Origin: Cupriavidus basilensis
GTDB lineage: Bacteria > Pseudomonadota > Gammaproteobacteria > Burkholderiales > Burkholderiaceae
Assembly (NCBI RefSeq): GCF_000876015.1
Contig: NZ_BBQM01000013.1
Location: 124,001-188,000 of the forward strand
DNA: 64,000 nt
Reading direction: 5' to 3'
Shown: in pieces, positions 34,018 through 42,758 of the stretch
How the letters are laid out: every line of letters begins with the position of its first letter
Numbering within the stretch: position 1 is the stretch's first letter
Translations under genes and position numbers: made by a program
The notes under the pieces: model-generated
Seen by the model: only the letters and a program-made list of their open reading frames with translations
What the model was told of the DNA's origin: nothing
The model's database searches: none

Positions 34018-34956
34018 GTGAACGACAAGACCAGATTACCCGTTGCCATTATCGGCTCCGGCAACATCGGCACCGACCTGATGATCAAGGTGCTGCGCCA
34101 CGCGCGCCATCTCAGCATGGCCGCCATGGCCGGCATCGACCCCGCCTCGGACGGCCTGGCCCGCGCCGCGCGCCTGGGCGTGGCCACCACGGCGGGCGGC
34201 ATCGACGGCCTGGTCGCGATGCCGGAATTCCGCGGCGTGCGGATCGCGTTCGACGCGACCTCCGCCGGCGCGCACGCGCGCCACGCGCAAGTGCTGGCCA
34301 GCCACGGCGTGACCGTGGTCGACCTGACGCCGGCGGCGCTCGGGCCGTTCGTGGTGCCGTCGGTCAACCTCGACGCGAACCTCGATTCGACCAACGTCAA
34401 CATGGTGACGTGCGGCGGGCAGGCCACCATCCCGATCGTGCGCGCCGTCTCCGACGTGGCCAGGGTCCACTACGGCGAGATCGTCGCGTCGATTTCGAGC
34501 CGCTCGGCCGGGCCGGGCACGCGCGCCAACATCGACGAGTTCACCGAAACCACCTCGCGCGCCATCGAGATCATCGGCGGCGCCACGGTCGGCAAGGCCA
34601 TCATCATCCTCAACCCGGCCGAGCCGCCGCTGCTCATGCGCGACACGATCTATTGCCTGGTCGACGCGGACGCGGACACGGCGCGCATCGAAGCCTCGAT
34701 CCACGCCCAGGTGCGGCGCGTGTCGGCCTACGTGCCCGGCTACCGCCTCAAGCAGGCCGTGCAGTTCGACCACGTGGAGCTGCCGGCGCGCTTCGCCAGG
34801 ACCGGCGCGCCGGCAGCCGGCATCAAGGTCGGCGCATTCATCGAGGTGGAGGGCGCGGCGCACTACCTCCCCGCGTATGCCGGCAATCTCGACATCATGA
34901 CGTCGGCCGCGCTGCGCACCGCCGACCAGATCGCGGCAAGGCGGCTGGCCGCCTGA
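34018..34956 (+). CDS. nbaJ: Acetaldehyde dehydrogenase (acylating)
   Basis: A 312-residue MhpF/DmpF-type enzyme that turns acetaldehyde, NAD and CoA into acetyl-CoA. The N-terminal [14 protein letters not shown] binds NAD, and the catalytic Cys is in VTCGGQAT (about 132). Two starts are possible: the ATG at 34000 overlaps the previous stop but lacks a ribosome site, while the GTG at 34018 has GGAG nine bases upstream, so GTG was chosen. It forms a channelling complex with the aldolase encoded next. Confidence 0.93.
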   Translation: MNDKTRLPVAIIGSGNIGTDLMIKVLRHARHLSMAAMAGIDPASDGLARAARLGVATTAGGIDGLVAMPEFRGVRIAFDATSAGAHARHAQVLASHGVTVVDLTPAALGPFVVPSVNLDANLDSTNVNMVTCGGQATIPIVRAVSDVARVHYGEIVASISSRSAGPGTRANIDEFTETTSRAIEIIGGATVGKAIIILNPAEPPLLMRDTIYCLVDADADTARIEASIHAQVRRVSAYVPGYRLKQAVQFDHVELPARFARTGAPAAGIKVGAFIEVEGAAHYLPAYAGNLDIMTSAALRTADQIAARRLAA

Positions 34957-34967
34957 AGGAACACACC

Positions 34968-36011
34968 ATGACCGACAACACCAGGAACATCTACGTCTCG
35001 GACGTGACGCTGCGCGACGGCATGCATGCCGTCCGGCACCGCTACACCGTGGACCAGGCCGTGCACATCGCGCGCGCGCTCGACGAGGCCGGCGTGGACA
35101 GCATCGAGGTCGCGCACGGCGACGGCCTGGCCGGCTCCAGCTTCAACTACGGGCTGGGCGCGCACACGGACTACGAATGGATCGCCGCCGTGGCAGGCGC
35201 CGTGCGCAAGGCACGGGTGGCGACGCTGCTGATCCCGGGCATCGGCACCGTGCACGACCTGCGCGAGGCCTACGAGGCAGGCGCGCGCGTGGTGCGGGTC
35301 GCGACGCACTGCACCGAGGCCGACATCTCGCGCCAGCACATCGAGCACGCGCGGGCGCTGGGCATGGATACCGTGGGCTTCCTGATGATGAGCCACATGA
35401 CCACGCCCGGACATCTCGCCACGCAGGCCAGGCTGATGGAAAGCTACGGCGCGCAGTGCATCTACGTGGTGGACTCCGGCGGCGCGCTGGACATGCGCGG
35501 CGTGGCCGAGCGGTTCCGCGCGCTCAAGGCGGTGCTCGACCCGGCCACGCAGACGGGCATGCACGCGCACCACAATCTCTCGCTCGGCGTCGCCAACTCG
35601 ATGACCGCGCTCGAGGAGGGATGCGACCGCATCGACGCCTCGCTGGCCGGCATGGGCGCCGGCGCCGGCAACGCGCCGCTGGAGGTGTTCATCGCCGCGG
35701 TGGACCGCTTGGGCCTGCCGCACGGCTGCGACGTCAGGAAGCTGATCGACGCCGCCGACGACCTCGTGCGCCCGCTGCAGGAGCGGCCGGTGCGCGTGGA
35801 CCGCGAAACGCTCGCGCTCGGCTACGCCGGCGTCTACTCGAGCTTCCTGCGCCATGCGGAGGCGGCCTCGGCGAAGTACGGCATCTCGGCGTTCGACATT
35901 CTCGTCGAGCTTGGACGGCGGCGCATGGTGGGCGGCCAGGAGGACATGATCGTGGACGTGGCGCTCGACCTCGCCCAACGCAACGAACAGCAACCGGCGA
36001 GGGCGGCATGA
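34968..36011 (+). CDS. nbaI: 4-hydroxy-2-oxovalerate aldolase
   Basis: A 347-residue DmpG/MhpE-type TIM-barrel aldolase. It begins with [17 protein letters not shown] (metal Asp and catalytic His), and has [13 protein letters not shown] and [11 protein letters not shown] segments with the metal His pair near 200. It splits 4-hydroxy-2-oxovalerate into pyruvate and acetaldehyde, and passes acetaldehyde to NbaJ. It starts 11 bases after nbaJ and overlaps nbaG by four bases. Confidence 0.94.
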   Translation: MTDNTRNIYVSDVTLRDGMHAVRHRYTVDQAVHIARALDEAGVDSIEVAHGDGLAGSSFNYGLGAHTDYEWIAAVAGAVRKARVATLLIPGIGTVHDLREAYEAGARVVRVATHCTEADISRQHIEHARALGMDTVGFLMMSHMTTPGHLATQARLMESYGAQCIYVVDSGGALDMRGVAERFRALKAVLDPATQTGMHAHHNLSLGVANSMTALEEGCDRIDASLAGMGAGAGNAPLEVFIAAVDRLGLPHGCDVRKLIDAADDLVRPLQERPVRVDRETLALGYAGVYSSFLRHAEAASAKYGISAFDILVELGRRRMVGGQEDMIVDVALDLAQRNEQQPARAA

Positions 36012-36772
36012 TCGACATCGAAAACGCGGCGCGGCTGGTGGACGAGGCGGCGCTGAACGCGACGGCCGTGCGGCAACTGACCGCGGGCGACGACTTTTCC
36101 GTGGCGGACGCCTATCGCATCCAGCGCGCCTCGGTCGAACGCCGCGTGCGGCGCGGCGAGCGCCGCATCGGCATCAAGCTGGGCTTCACGAGCCGCGCCA
36201 AGATGATCCAGATGGGCGTGTCCAGCCTGATCTGGGGCTGGGTCACCGACGCCATGCTCGAAGCCGACGGCGGCGGGGTCGACCTGAGCCGCTTCATCCA
36301 TCCGCGCGTCGAGCCCGAGGTCTGCTTCCTGACGCGGCGCGCGATCGACCGGCCGCTCACGGCGCTCGAGGCGAAGGACTATCTGGAGGCCGTCGCGCCG
36401 GCCATGGAGATCATCGATTCGCGCTACCAGGATTTCCGCTTCACGCTCGAAGACGTGGTGGCCGACAACTGCTCCAGCGCCGGCCTCGTCGTCGGCGCCT
36501 GGGCGCGCGATTTCGACGGTCTGCGCAACGCCGGCGTGATCCTGCGCGTGGACGGCCGGGACGTGCAGATCGGCTCGACCGCCGCCATCCTCGGCCATCC
36601 GGTGCGTGCCGTGGTGGAAGCGTCGCGCCTGGCCAGCGAGTCGGAGACGGCGCTGCCGGCCGGCTCGCTCATCATGGCCGGCGCGGCGACCGCCGCGCAC
36701 GCGCTCGCGCGGGGCAGCCACGTGCAGGCGGTAGTGAACGGCGTCGGCGAGGTCGAGTTCACGACCCGGTAG
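36008..36772 (+). CDS. nbaG: 4-oxalocrotonate decarboxylase
   Basis: A 254-residue decarboxylase of the same fold as Nba[18 protein letters not shown] and [11 protein letters not shown] carry the metal ligands, and [19 protein letters not shown] is typical of the DmpH/XylI branch. It removes CO2 from 4-oxalocrotonate to give 2-oxopent-4-enoate. The ATGA overlap with nbaI shows translational coupling. No 4-oxalocrotonate tautomerase gene is seen in the window. Confidence 0.92.
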   Translation: MIDIENAARLVDEAALNATAVRQLTAGDDFSVADAYRIQRASVERRVRRGERRIGIKLGFTSRAKMIQMGVSSLIWGWVTDAMLEADGGGVDLSRFIHPRVEPEVCFLTRRAIDRPLTALEAKDYLEAVAPAMEIIDSRYQDFRFTLEDVVADNCSSAGLVVGAWARDFDGLRNAGVILRVDGRDVQIGSTAAILGHPVRAVVEASRLASESETALPAGSLIMAGAATAAHALARGSHVQAVVNGVGEVEFTTR

Positions 36773-36819
36773 ACGATTCGATTGTGTAGCCCCATCACCA
36801 GTGAAGGCATAGCCTGACC

Positions 36820-37842
36820 ATGACCTTGCGAATTGACATGCACTCCCACTTCTTCCCGACCATCTCGCGGGAGGAGGCGGCACGGATCGACCAGCCGGGC
36901 GTTCCCTGGCTGGCGGTCGACGACGGCGGCGAGACCGGCATGATCATGCTCGGCGACCAGGCCTTCCGGCCCGTCGAGCGGCCCTTGTGGGATCCGGCGC
37001 GGCGCCTCGAGCAGATGGACCGGCAGGGCATCGACATCCAGTTGATGTGCGCGACGCCCGTCATGTTCGGCTACCGCTACGCCGCGGCGACGGCGCTGCA
37101 ATGGGCGCAGCGCATGAACGACAAGGCGCTCGAACTCTGCTCGGCGGCGCCGGCGCGGCTGATGGCGCTCGCGCAGGTGCCGCTGCAGGACGTGGACCTC
37201 GCCTGCCGGGAGGCGTCCCGCGCGTTCGCGCAGGGCCATCGCGGCGTGCAGATCGGCAACCATGTCGGCCCGCGCGACCTCGACGACGACGCGCTGGTGC
37301 GGTTTCTCTGCCATTGCGCGCACGAGGGCATCCCGGTGCTCGTGCATCCGTGGGACATGATGACCGACGGCCGCATGAAGCGCTGGATGCTGCCGTGGCT
37401 CGTGGCCATGCCGGCCGAGACCCAGCTCGGCATCCTCTCGCTGATTCTCTCCGGCGCGTTCGAGCGCATCCCGCGCTCGCTCAAGCTGTGCTTCGCGCAC
37501 GGCGGCGGCAGCTTCGCCTTCCTGCTCGGGCGGGTCGACAATGCCTGGCGCCATCGCGACATCGTGCGGGAGGATTGCCCGCGCCTGCCGTCGTCCTACG
37601 TCGACCGCTTCTCGGTGGACAGCGCGGTGTTCGACGAAAAGTCGCTGACGCTGCTGGTCGACGTCATGGGGGAGGAACGGGTCTTGCTGGGGTCCGACTA
37701 CCCGTATCCGCTCGGCGAGCAGTCGATCGGGGCGCTGGTGGAAAACCACGGCGGCCTGAGCGAGCGGGCCAGGCGCCGCATTCTCGGCGGCAATGCCGCC
37801 GCATTCTTCGGCCTGCCCGCGCCGGCGCGCGCGGGCGGCTGA
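36820..37842 (+). CDS. nbaD: 2-amino-3-carboxymuconate-6-semialdehyde decarboxylase
   Basis: A 340-residue amidohydrolase-fold decarboxylase (ACMSD). Zinc ligands follow the known pattern, one position earlier than in the Pseudomonas enzyme as I recall it: His8 and His10 (DMHSHFFP), His176 (LVHPWDM), catalytic His227 (FAHGGG) and Asp293 (GSDYPYPLG). It removes CO2 from the NbaC product to give 2-aminomuconate semialdehyde. This enzyme plus NbaC identifies the pathway as 3-hydroxyanthranilate cleavage rather than catechol cleavage. Confidence 0.95.
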   Translation: MTLRIDMHSHFFPTISREEAARIDQPGVPWLAVDDGGETGMIMLGDQAFRPVERPLWDPARRLEQMDRQGIDIQLMCATPVMFGYRYAAATALQWAQRMNDKALELCSAAPARLMALAQVPLQDVDLACREASRAFAQGHRGVQIGNHVGPRDLDDDALVRFLCHCAHEGIPVLVHPWDMMTDGRMKRWMLPWLVAMPAETQLGILSLILSGAFERIPRSLKLCFAHGGGSFAFLLGRVDNAWRHRDIVREDCPRLPSSYVDRFSVDSAVFDEKSLTLLVDVMGEERVLLGSDYPYPLGEQSIGALVENHGGLSERARRRILGGNAAAFFGLPAPARAGG

Positions 37843-37885
37843 TCCAGACCGACCCAGACCGATTCATTCAGACAAGGAGAGCCAC

Positions 37886-38380
37886 ATGCTGCCGCGCGGT
37901 CCACACAAGGAGGAGTTGCTGCAATGGGTGCGTCGCCTGTGCGACGCGATGCGTTCACGCCCGCTCGACGAGTCCCTCGAAGCGGACCTCAACAAGGCGT
38001 TCGGCGCGGGCACCGCGCCATACGAGGCGATGTGCCGGCTGCTGAAGCTGGGCGTCGAGGAAGGCTGGGCGGGCTACGTCGAGATCGACGGCGCCGCGTA
38101 CCGGCGCGGGCGCATCGCCGAGCCCTCGCCCGACACCGCCGGGATGAGCGTGGAGAGCGGATTGCTGCGCGACGTGAAGGGCCAGTACCACTGCCACACG
38201 CGCGGCGAGATCAACATGATCATCCCGCTGGAGCCCGACGCGCAGTTCTGCGGGCACGGCGCGGGATGGCGCGTCTTCGCGCCGATGAGCGAGCACTTTC
38301 CCACCGTCGACGGCCTGGCCCTGATGATGTATTTCCTGCCGGGCGGCGAGATCGAGTACCGGCCGCCGCCGGCCCGATGA
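37886..38380 (+). CDS. nbaB: Hydroxylaminobenzoate lyase/mutase-like protein (DUF4863, PnbB/NbaB type)
   Basis: A 164-residue protein resembling the 4-hydroxylaminobenzoate lyase family: HCHTRGEINMIIPL, HGAGWRVFAP and ALMMYFLPGGEIEY form a small cupin-like barrel. In 2-nitrobenzoate degraders NbaB converts 2-hydroxylaminobenzoate to 3-hydroxyanthranilate; PnbB acts on the 4-isomer. The nbaC/nbaD context favours the 2-isomer. The ATG at 37886 follows AAGGAGA. Reaction assigned by context; the family assignment is from memory. Confidence 0.72.
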   Translation: MLPRGPHKEELLQWVRRLCDAMRSRPLDESLEADLNKAFGAGTAPYEAMCRLLKLGVEEGWAGYVEIDGAAYRRGRIAEPSPDTAGMSVESGLLRDVKGQYHCHTRGEINMIIPLEPDAQFCGHGAGWRVFAPMSEHFPTVDGLALMMYFLPGGEIEYRPPPAR

Positions 38381-38405
38381 CGGCAACCTTTGTCCAGGAG
38401 TATTC

Positions 38406-38990
38406 GTGACCATCAGAATTCTTGCGGTGAGCGGCAGTTCGCGGCGCGGCTCGCTCAACCAGAAACTGCTCGACGTCGCGGCGCGCGGCGCGCGCGGCGC
38501 GGGCGCCGCCGTGACGCCGGTCCGGCTGGCGGACTACGCGCTGCCGCTCTACGACGGCGACCTCGAGGCCGACCAGGGCGTGCCCGCCGCGGCCCGGCGC
38601 CTGCAGGCGGACTTTGCCGCGCATGACGCCTTGCTGATCGCCACGCCGGAATACAACGGCGGTTATGCCGCGGCGCTGAAGAATGCGCTCGACTGGGTGA
38701 GCCGCCCGCGGCAGGACGGCACCTCCGGCGTCGCGCTGCTCGCCGGCAAGGCCGCGGCGCTCGTTTCGGCATCGCCGGGCCAGCTGGGCGGACTGCGCTC
38801 CCAACTGGCGCTGCGCACGGTGCTGGACAAGCTCGGCGTGCTGGTGCTCCCCGATGCGTTCGCGCTCGGACTCGCGCACGAAGCATTCGACGACGCGGCG
38901 GAGCTCAAGGACAAGGCGGCCGAGAAGGCCGTCCTCCATGTCGGCGCGGCGCTGTGCCGGACCGCGCGGCGCCTGGCGGCGGGGGGCTAG
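38406..38990 (+). CDS. NADPH-dependent FMN reductase
   Basis: A 194-residue flavodoxin-like reductase of the SsuE/ChrR/azoreductase family, with the FMN loops SGSSRRGSLNQ (9-19) and ATPEYNGGYAAALKNALDW (about 79-97). GTG start at 38406, seven bases after AGGAG. It is the last gene of the cluster and could supply reduced flavin, or help reduce nitro or quinone compounds, alongside NbaA. Its exact role is open. Confidence 0.88.
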   Translation: MTIRILAVSGSSRRGSLNQKLLDVAARGARGAGAAVTPVRLADYALPLYDGDLEADQGVPAAARRLQADFAAHDALLIATPEYNGGYAAALKNALDWVSRPRQDGTSGVALLAGKAAALVSASPGQLGGLRSQLALRTVLDKLGVLVLPDAFALGLAHEAFDDAAELKDKAAEKAVLHVGAALCRTARRLAAGG

Positions 38991-39236
38991 TCCGCCCGCC
39001 CTGGCCACTTCCGATGCCGCCGGGCGCGTACATCGGCGCCTTGCGCGTCGCGGCTTCGGCCGTGGACTCCACGACGAAGGCCGCCAGCCGTGCGCCGGGC
39101 CGGCGGACCGAGGCGCCGTGGCGGGTCAGCGCGGCTTCGAGCATTTCCACGATCGCCCGCGACACGCGCCAGAGGTGGCGGACCCCGGTCCCACCCGGCC
39201 TCGCCCGCCTTTTTTCAGACAAGCCGCAAATTCTTC
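38991..39236. other. Gap after the nba cluster
   Basis: 246 bases. It contains a possible TetR remnant on the minus strand (separate entry) and no other supported gene. No strong terminator follows the FMN reductase gene. Confidence 0.5.
39019..39183 (-). pseudogene. Possible remnant of a TetR-family C-terminal domain
   Basis: One minus-strand frame reads SRAIVEMLEAALTRHG and then ARLAAFVVESTAEAATRKA, a helix pair that resembles the end of TetR-type effector domains. There is no N-terminal DNA-binding part upstream; instead the frame runs into a promoter region. It could be a decayed regulator left by rearrangement, or chance in GC-rich DNA. Confidence 0.25.
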
Positions 39237-39265
39237 TTGTAATGAGATTAATTCCCATTTACTAT
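39237..39265 (+). promoter_or_regulatory. Promoter with Fur-like box far upstream of the Fur-family gene
   Basis: TTGTAA (39237-39242), 17 bases, TACTAT (39260-39265) form a credible sigma-70 promoter. The AATGAGATTAATTCCCATT between and over them resembles a Fur box and is the only AT-rich patch nearby. Transcription would start near 39272, so the ATG at 39264 cannot head a translated gene from this promoter. Confidence 0.5.
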
Positions 39266-39271
39266 GGCATC

Positions 39272-39726
39272 ACTGTCTGACGCGAGGCAAGCAGCACCGG
39301 CCCGACAGGCAGTAGGAACACCGCAGAAGCAGCAGCAGGAAGTAGCAGCACGCAGCAAGGCCGGCGGCAAGTCCGCGGCCAACCGAATTTTCGATGTGGC
39401 GCGCAAGCGCGGCATCCATCACCGTCTTTTGTGGGGACCGCTCCGTACCGCGGAGCGTTTGGCAGTAGCCAGTCACCGGAAGATCGGGAAAGCAACCAGA
39501 CCCCGCTTTCCCGATCGCGTCTTCGGCCGACAAGCCAAGCCATCTTTTTATTCCGCAAGCCGTGCCAGCACGTCTTGCAGCCAGCGGGCGGCCTTCCGTG
39601 CAGGATGCCGCCCGCTGCATTCCTGCGGTCTGGACAGCGTACGCTCGCGCGAAGCGCGCCGCGGCGCGGCCGGCCGGAGCACCACCATTTCCGATCGATG
39701 CGCCCGCATGGGCGCGAAGCCGCAGC
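39272..39726 (+). ncRNA. Structured leader RNA candidate upstream of the Fur-family gene
   Basis: About 455 bases between a promoter and the Fur-family start contain three perfect hairpins: arms CGCTCCG/CGGAGCG (39439-39445, 39451-39457); GATCGGGAAAGC/GCTTTCCCGATC (39482-39493, 39505-39516); and CAGCGGGCGGC/GCCGCCCGCTG (39582-39592, 39607-39617). No known riboswitch was recognised. It may be a regulatory leader or a separate RNA. The frames crossing it (39264-39761 +, 39270-39782 -) show no family features. Confidence 0.4.
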
Positions 39727-40173
39727 ATGCTGATGCCTCCAGACAGTACCGACCCGATTGACCTGAAGCGCGCCGGCCTCAAGGCGACTTCCCCGCGCGT
39801 GCGCGTGCTGGAAGTCTTCCGCGCCAGCGAGCGCCGCCATCTCAGCGCCGAAGACGTCTACCGCATCCTGCTGGCGCAGGACGTGGATGCCGGCCTGTCC
39901 ACCATCTACCGCGTGCTCAACCAGCTGGTGCAGGCCAACATCCTGCTGCGCCACAGCTTCGAGGCCGACCACGCGGTGTTCGAGCTCAACGAGGGCGGCC
40001 ACCACGATCACCTGATCTGCGTGGCGTGCGGCCACGTGGAGGAATTCCGCGACGAAGCCATCGAAGCCCGCCAGCGCGAGGTGGCTTCCGCCAACGCCTT
40101 CGTGCTGCGCGAACACATGCTGGTGCTGTACGGCCTGTGCCCGAGATGCCGGGCCGACAAGGCCATCAACTGA
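39727..40173 (+). CDS. fur: Fur-family metal-dependent regulator
   Basis: A 148-residue Fur protein: winged helix (about 12-85; ending in STIYRVLNQLVQANIL) and dimerisation domain. HHDH (92-95), Cys98 and Cys101 (CVAC), and Cys138 and Cys141 (CPRC) are the regulatory and structural metal sites, closest to ferric Fur (HHDHLIC), although Zur or a second Fur paralogue is possible. Start 39727 or 39733; neither has a strong ribosome site, and the open frame reaches back to 39562. The gene stands after the long leader region and could be autoregulated by the Fur-like box 460 bases upstream. It may also act on the Fur box at 12441. Confidence 0.88.
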   Translation: MLMPPDSTDPIDLKRAGLKATSPRVRVLEVFRASERRHLSAEDVYRILLAQDVDAGLSTIYRVLNQLVQANILLRHSFEADHAVFELNEGGHHDHLICVACGHVEEFRDEAIEARQREVASANAFVLREHMLVLYGLCPRCRADKAIN

Positions 40174-40258
40174 CACGGCCGCCGGTTCCCCGTCCTCCGT
40201 CACCCGGAACCTCGGCCCCTGCCCGGCTGCGCCCGCCGGGCCGTAACCGGAGTCCGAC

Positions 40259-40534
40259 ATGGATCGCCAGATCAAACCCCTGCCCGAACTCAAGCGCCTG
40301 CTGAGCCACTGGCTGCGCGAGCAGCCCGGCTGCCAGGATTGCCAGCTGCGCGCGGTCTGCGTGCACCGCCCCGACCACACCGGCTGCAACTGGAGCGCCG
40401 AGGTCGACTTCCCCGACCGCAGCGACGAAGAAGCGGTCAGGAGCCTGCCGCTGGCGCGGCGGGTGGTGGTCAGGGTGCGGGAGCGCTTCAACGTCGAGGG
40501 CATCGGCGCCGGCCGGCTGACGCCGACCGCGTAG
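40259..40534 (+). CDS. Small Cys-rich protein of unknown function
   Basis: A 91-residue protein with C25-x2-C28-x5-C34-x8-C43 plus His36 and His40 in its first half: a likely small zinc or iron-sulfur knuckle. The second half is a charged alpha/beta segment (RRVVVRVRERFNVEGIG). GGAG lies seven bases before the ATG. It follows the Fur-family gene by 85 bases and may be cotranscribed with it. I do not recognise a named family. Confidence 0.7.
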   Translation: MDRQIKPLPELKRLLSHWLREQPGCQDCQLRAVCVHRPDHTGCNWSAEVDFPDRSDEEAVRSLPLARRVVVRVRERFNVEGIGAGRLTPTA

Positions 40535-40646
40535 CCTTCGCGTTTTTTTGCACGGCGCGCGCCGCCCACGCGCGCCGCGTCCGGCTAGAATCCCGCACTG
40601 CCCCGTGCGTGCAGGACGGGATCCACAATATCGAGCCGGACCACCA

Positions 40647-41447
40647 ATGCCCACCATCCATGCGCCGCGCCGCGCGCTCCTGGCACTCGCCCTCACGCTC
40701 AGCATGCCGGCCGGCTGGGCGGCGGACGGCGCCGCCGCGGACCAGACCGCTCCCGCCAGCAACTGGAAGATCTCCGCCGGCCCCGGCGTCTACGTGGCCC
40801 CCGACTTCCCCGGCGCACGCAGCACGCTGGTCTACCCGATCGTCTACCAGGACATCGACTACGGCGGCCGCTTCTTCTCGCGCGGCTTCGACCTGCTCGG
40901 CGTGTATGCGCTCAACAACGACATCTGGCAGATCGGCGCGGACTTCCAGTTCGACCCGACCTGGCGGCGCAGCAAGAACGACCACCGGCTCGACGGCCTC
41001 GGCGACGTCAACATGACCATGCGCGCGCGCGCGTTCGCGCAGGCGCAGGTGTCGTTCATCACCTTCTCGGCCGACGTGGCGCAGGACATCGCCGGCCAGG
41101 GGCAGGGCCTGGTCGCCAACGGCGACGTGCTGTTCAGCCTGCCGGCGGGCAAGTGGCTGTTCACGCTGGGCCCGGGCGTGACCTGGACCAACGGCAAGTA
41201 CATGCAGACCTTCTTCGGCGTGACGGCGGACCAGAGCGCGCGCTCGGGCCTGCCCGCGCACGCGGTGGGCGCGGGGCTGCGCGAGTGGCACGCCAACGGC
41301 ATCGTCACCTACGAGATCTCGCACAACTGGTCCGCGCTCGGCTCGCTGACCTTCGCCCGGCTGGAGGGCGACGCGGCCAGCAGCCCCGTCACCGAGCGCC
41401 GCCAGCAATGGACCGCGATGGCGGCGCTGACCTACCGGTTCCGCTGA
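40647..41447 (+). CDS. mipA: MipA/OmpV-family outer-membrane protein
   Basis: A 266-residue beta-barrel protein. The signal peptide (RRALLALALTLSMPAGWA) is followed by a mature chain with the MipA/OmpV pattern: GPGVYVAPDFPGA near the start, YPIVYQDIDYGGRFF, and a final strand ending YRFR. MipA proteins are scaffold or channel proteins of the outer membrane linked to peptidoglycan enzymes. TAGAAT at 40586-40591 may be its -10 box. It stands alone, convergent to the EamA gene. Confidence 0.88.
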   Translation: MPTIHAPRRALLALALTLSMPAGWAADGAAADQTAPASNWKISAGPGVYVAPDFPGARSTLVYPIVYQDIDYGGRFFSRGFDLLGVYALNNDIWQIGADFQFDPTWRRSKNDHRLDGLGDVNMTMRARAFAQAQVSFITFSADVAQDIAGQGQGLVANGDVLFSLPAGKWLFTLGPGVTWTNGKYMQTFFGVTADQSARSGLPAHAVGAGLREWHANGIVTYEISHNWSALGSLTFARLEGDAASSPVTERRQQWTAMAALTYRFR

Positions 41448-41484
41448 CGCGGCGCCGCGCGGGCCGTTGGGACCGTCAGGGCCG

Positions 41485-42402
41485 TCAGGGCCGCCCCGGC
41501 ACCGCGGGCGCCACCGCCACGGCGGGCGCCGGGCGCAGCACCAGCCACACCGCCACGCCGATCAGCGCGCCGCCGGCGGCATGCGCCCACGACAGCTGCT
41601 CGTGCAGGAACAGCGCGCCCCACACGATGCCGAACGGCGGGATCAGGAAGGTCACGGTCAGCGAGCGCACCGGCCCCAGGTCCGCGATCAGCCGGTAGTA
41701 GAGGATGTAAGCGATGGCGGTGCAGAACATGCCCACGCCGAGCATCGCCAGCCACACGCCCGGCCCGGCGGCCGGCAGCGTGTTCTCGCGCCACAGCGCG
41801 GCAGCGCAGAACGGCAGCAGGAACAGCGCCGCGCCGAACATGCTGCCGGTGGCCACCAGGCGGCTGTCGAGCCCGCCCTGCGCGGTGATCCAGCGCCGCG
41901 CCAGGAAGCCGGCCAGCCCGTAGCAGGCCGTCGCCACCAGGCAGGCGGCGGCGCCCAGCAGCACCTGCGGCGTGAACGCCACCGGGCCGGTGCGGGTCAG
42001 CACCGCCACGCCGGCCACGCCGAGCACCACGCCGCCGGCCTTGTTCAGCGTCAGGCGCTCGCCGAAGCCCACCGCCCCGATCAGCACGCCCATCAGCGGC
42101 GTCATCGCGTTGAACACCGCCGAATAGCCGGCCGGCAGCCACAGCGCCGCGAACGCATACATGACGAAGGGGATGCCCGAGTTGATCACGCCCAGCGCCA
42201 TCACCGCGCGCCACTTGCCGCGCATGTCCCAGCGCACGCGCATCAGGGCCAGGCAGGCCAGCAGCGTCAGCGCGCCGATCAGCACGCGCAGGAAGGCCGT
42301 CGTGAACGGCCCCAGCACCGGCGCGCCGATGCGCAGGAACAGGAAACTGGCGCCCCAGATGGCGGCCAGGGACAGCAGGCGAAGCAGATCGGTGGGTTTC
42401 AT
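41485..42402 (-). CDS. EamA/DMT-family membrane transporter
   Basis: A 305-residue inner-membrane protein with about ten helices in two EamA repeats. It starts LRLLSLAAIWGASFLFLRIG, the standard DMT opening, and the second repeat ends with WGALFLHEQLSWAHAAGGALIGVAVWL. Such proteins export amino acids, nucleotides or other metabolites. No neighbour suggests a substrate. A hairpin (CGGACA/TGTCCG, 42467-42484) lies about 65 bases before the start on the minus strand and may be an operator. Confidence 0.92.
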   Translation of the reverse strand: MKPTDLLRLLSLAAIWGASFLFLRIGAPVLGPFTTAFLRVLIGALTLLACLALMRVRWDMRGKWRAVMALGVINSGIPFVMYAFAALWLPAGYSAVFNAMTPLMGVLIGAVGFGERLTLNKAGGVVLGVAGVAVLTRTGPVAFTPQVLLGAAACLVATACYGLAGFLARRWITAQGGLDSRLVATGSMFGAALFLLPFCAAALWRENTLPAAGPGVWLAMLGVGMFCTAIAYILYYRLIADLGPVRSLTVTFLIPPFGIVWGALFLHEQLSWAHAAGGALIGVAVWLVLRPAPAVAVAPAVPGRP

Positions 42403-42584
42403 GGCGGGGTGGAAGGCCGGGATGCCCGGATTAGACGCGGGGCCGCGGCCGGCCGCAAGCTGCTTTCGGACATGTTCCTGTCCGGAAAAGACAGCGTGAA
42501 GTTATCTATTGAACACAATTTGCGCAACTTTAGAGGCGGAGGAGCCTCTCGATCCCCTCGGAAGGGGGGTGACGCAAATCCGGC

Positions 42585-42614
42585 GTGACAAGCCGCGTTA
42601 AGTTATTTTAAAAT
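42585..42614 (+). promoter_or_regulatory. Sigma-70 promoter for a short RNA
   Basis: GTGACA (42585-42590), 18 bases, TAAAAT (42609-42614); each hexamer differs from consensus by one base. An A/T-rich -10 region stands out from the GC-rich surroundings. Predicted start near 42621. Confidence 0.6.
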
Positions 42615-42620
42615 CTGATC

Positions 42621-42692
42621 TGCGCCAGAGTTAATTGACCCCTCCGACGCATTCCCGACAAGCCGCCACGCTCGTGGCGGCTTCTTTTTTTT
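42621..42692 (+). ncRNA. Candidate small RNA (about 72 nt) with anti-Shine-Dalgarno seed
   Basis: Between the promoter at 42585-42614 and an intrinsic terminator lies a transcript too short for a protein. Its unpaired 5' part contains ACCCCTCC (42638-42645), complementary to Shine-Dalgarno sequences, and its 3' part is a 10-bp terminator stem with an eight-U tail, the usual build of Hfq-dependent RNAs. It could instead be an attenuated leader of the PadR-like gene 66 bases downstream. Confidence 0.5.
42660..42692 (+). terminator. Intrinsic terminator with eight-U tail
   Basis: AAGCCGCCAC (42660-42669), loop GCTC, GTGGCGGCTT (42674-42683), then C and eight T (42685-42692). No plus-strand protein gene lies within 1.2 kb upstream, so it must end an RNA. 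Confidence 0.85.
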
Positions 42693-42758
42693 GCGGCGCG
42701 TGGACCACAACTATAAATCAACGTCAACCGCAATGCGAGATCCCGCGTTTGCACCGTC

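Larger units (their letters stand above)
42403..42758. other. Intergenic region EamA / PadR with RNA-like structures
   Basis: 356 bases with no protein gene. It holds a palindrome (42467-42484), two stacked hairpins (AGAGGC/GCCTCT at 42532-42549; CCCCTC/GGGGGG with a GGAA tetraloop at 42554-42569, followed by GACGCAAA), a sigma-70 promoter (42585-42614) and a strong terminator (42660-42692). See the small-RNA entry. Confidence 0.6.

Noticed and set aside
38905..39258. 117-codon minus-strand frame after the FMN reductase
   Set aside because: Overlaps the end of a real gene and starts in intergenic DNA; only its middle part resembles a TetR fragment, so it is listed as a possible remnant, not a gene.
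39264..39761. 165-codon open frame upstream of the Fur-family gene
   Set aside because: Its ATG lies inside the -10 box of the only visible promoter, it has no ribosome site, no family features, and it spans three strong RNA hairpins and the regulator's start.
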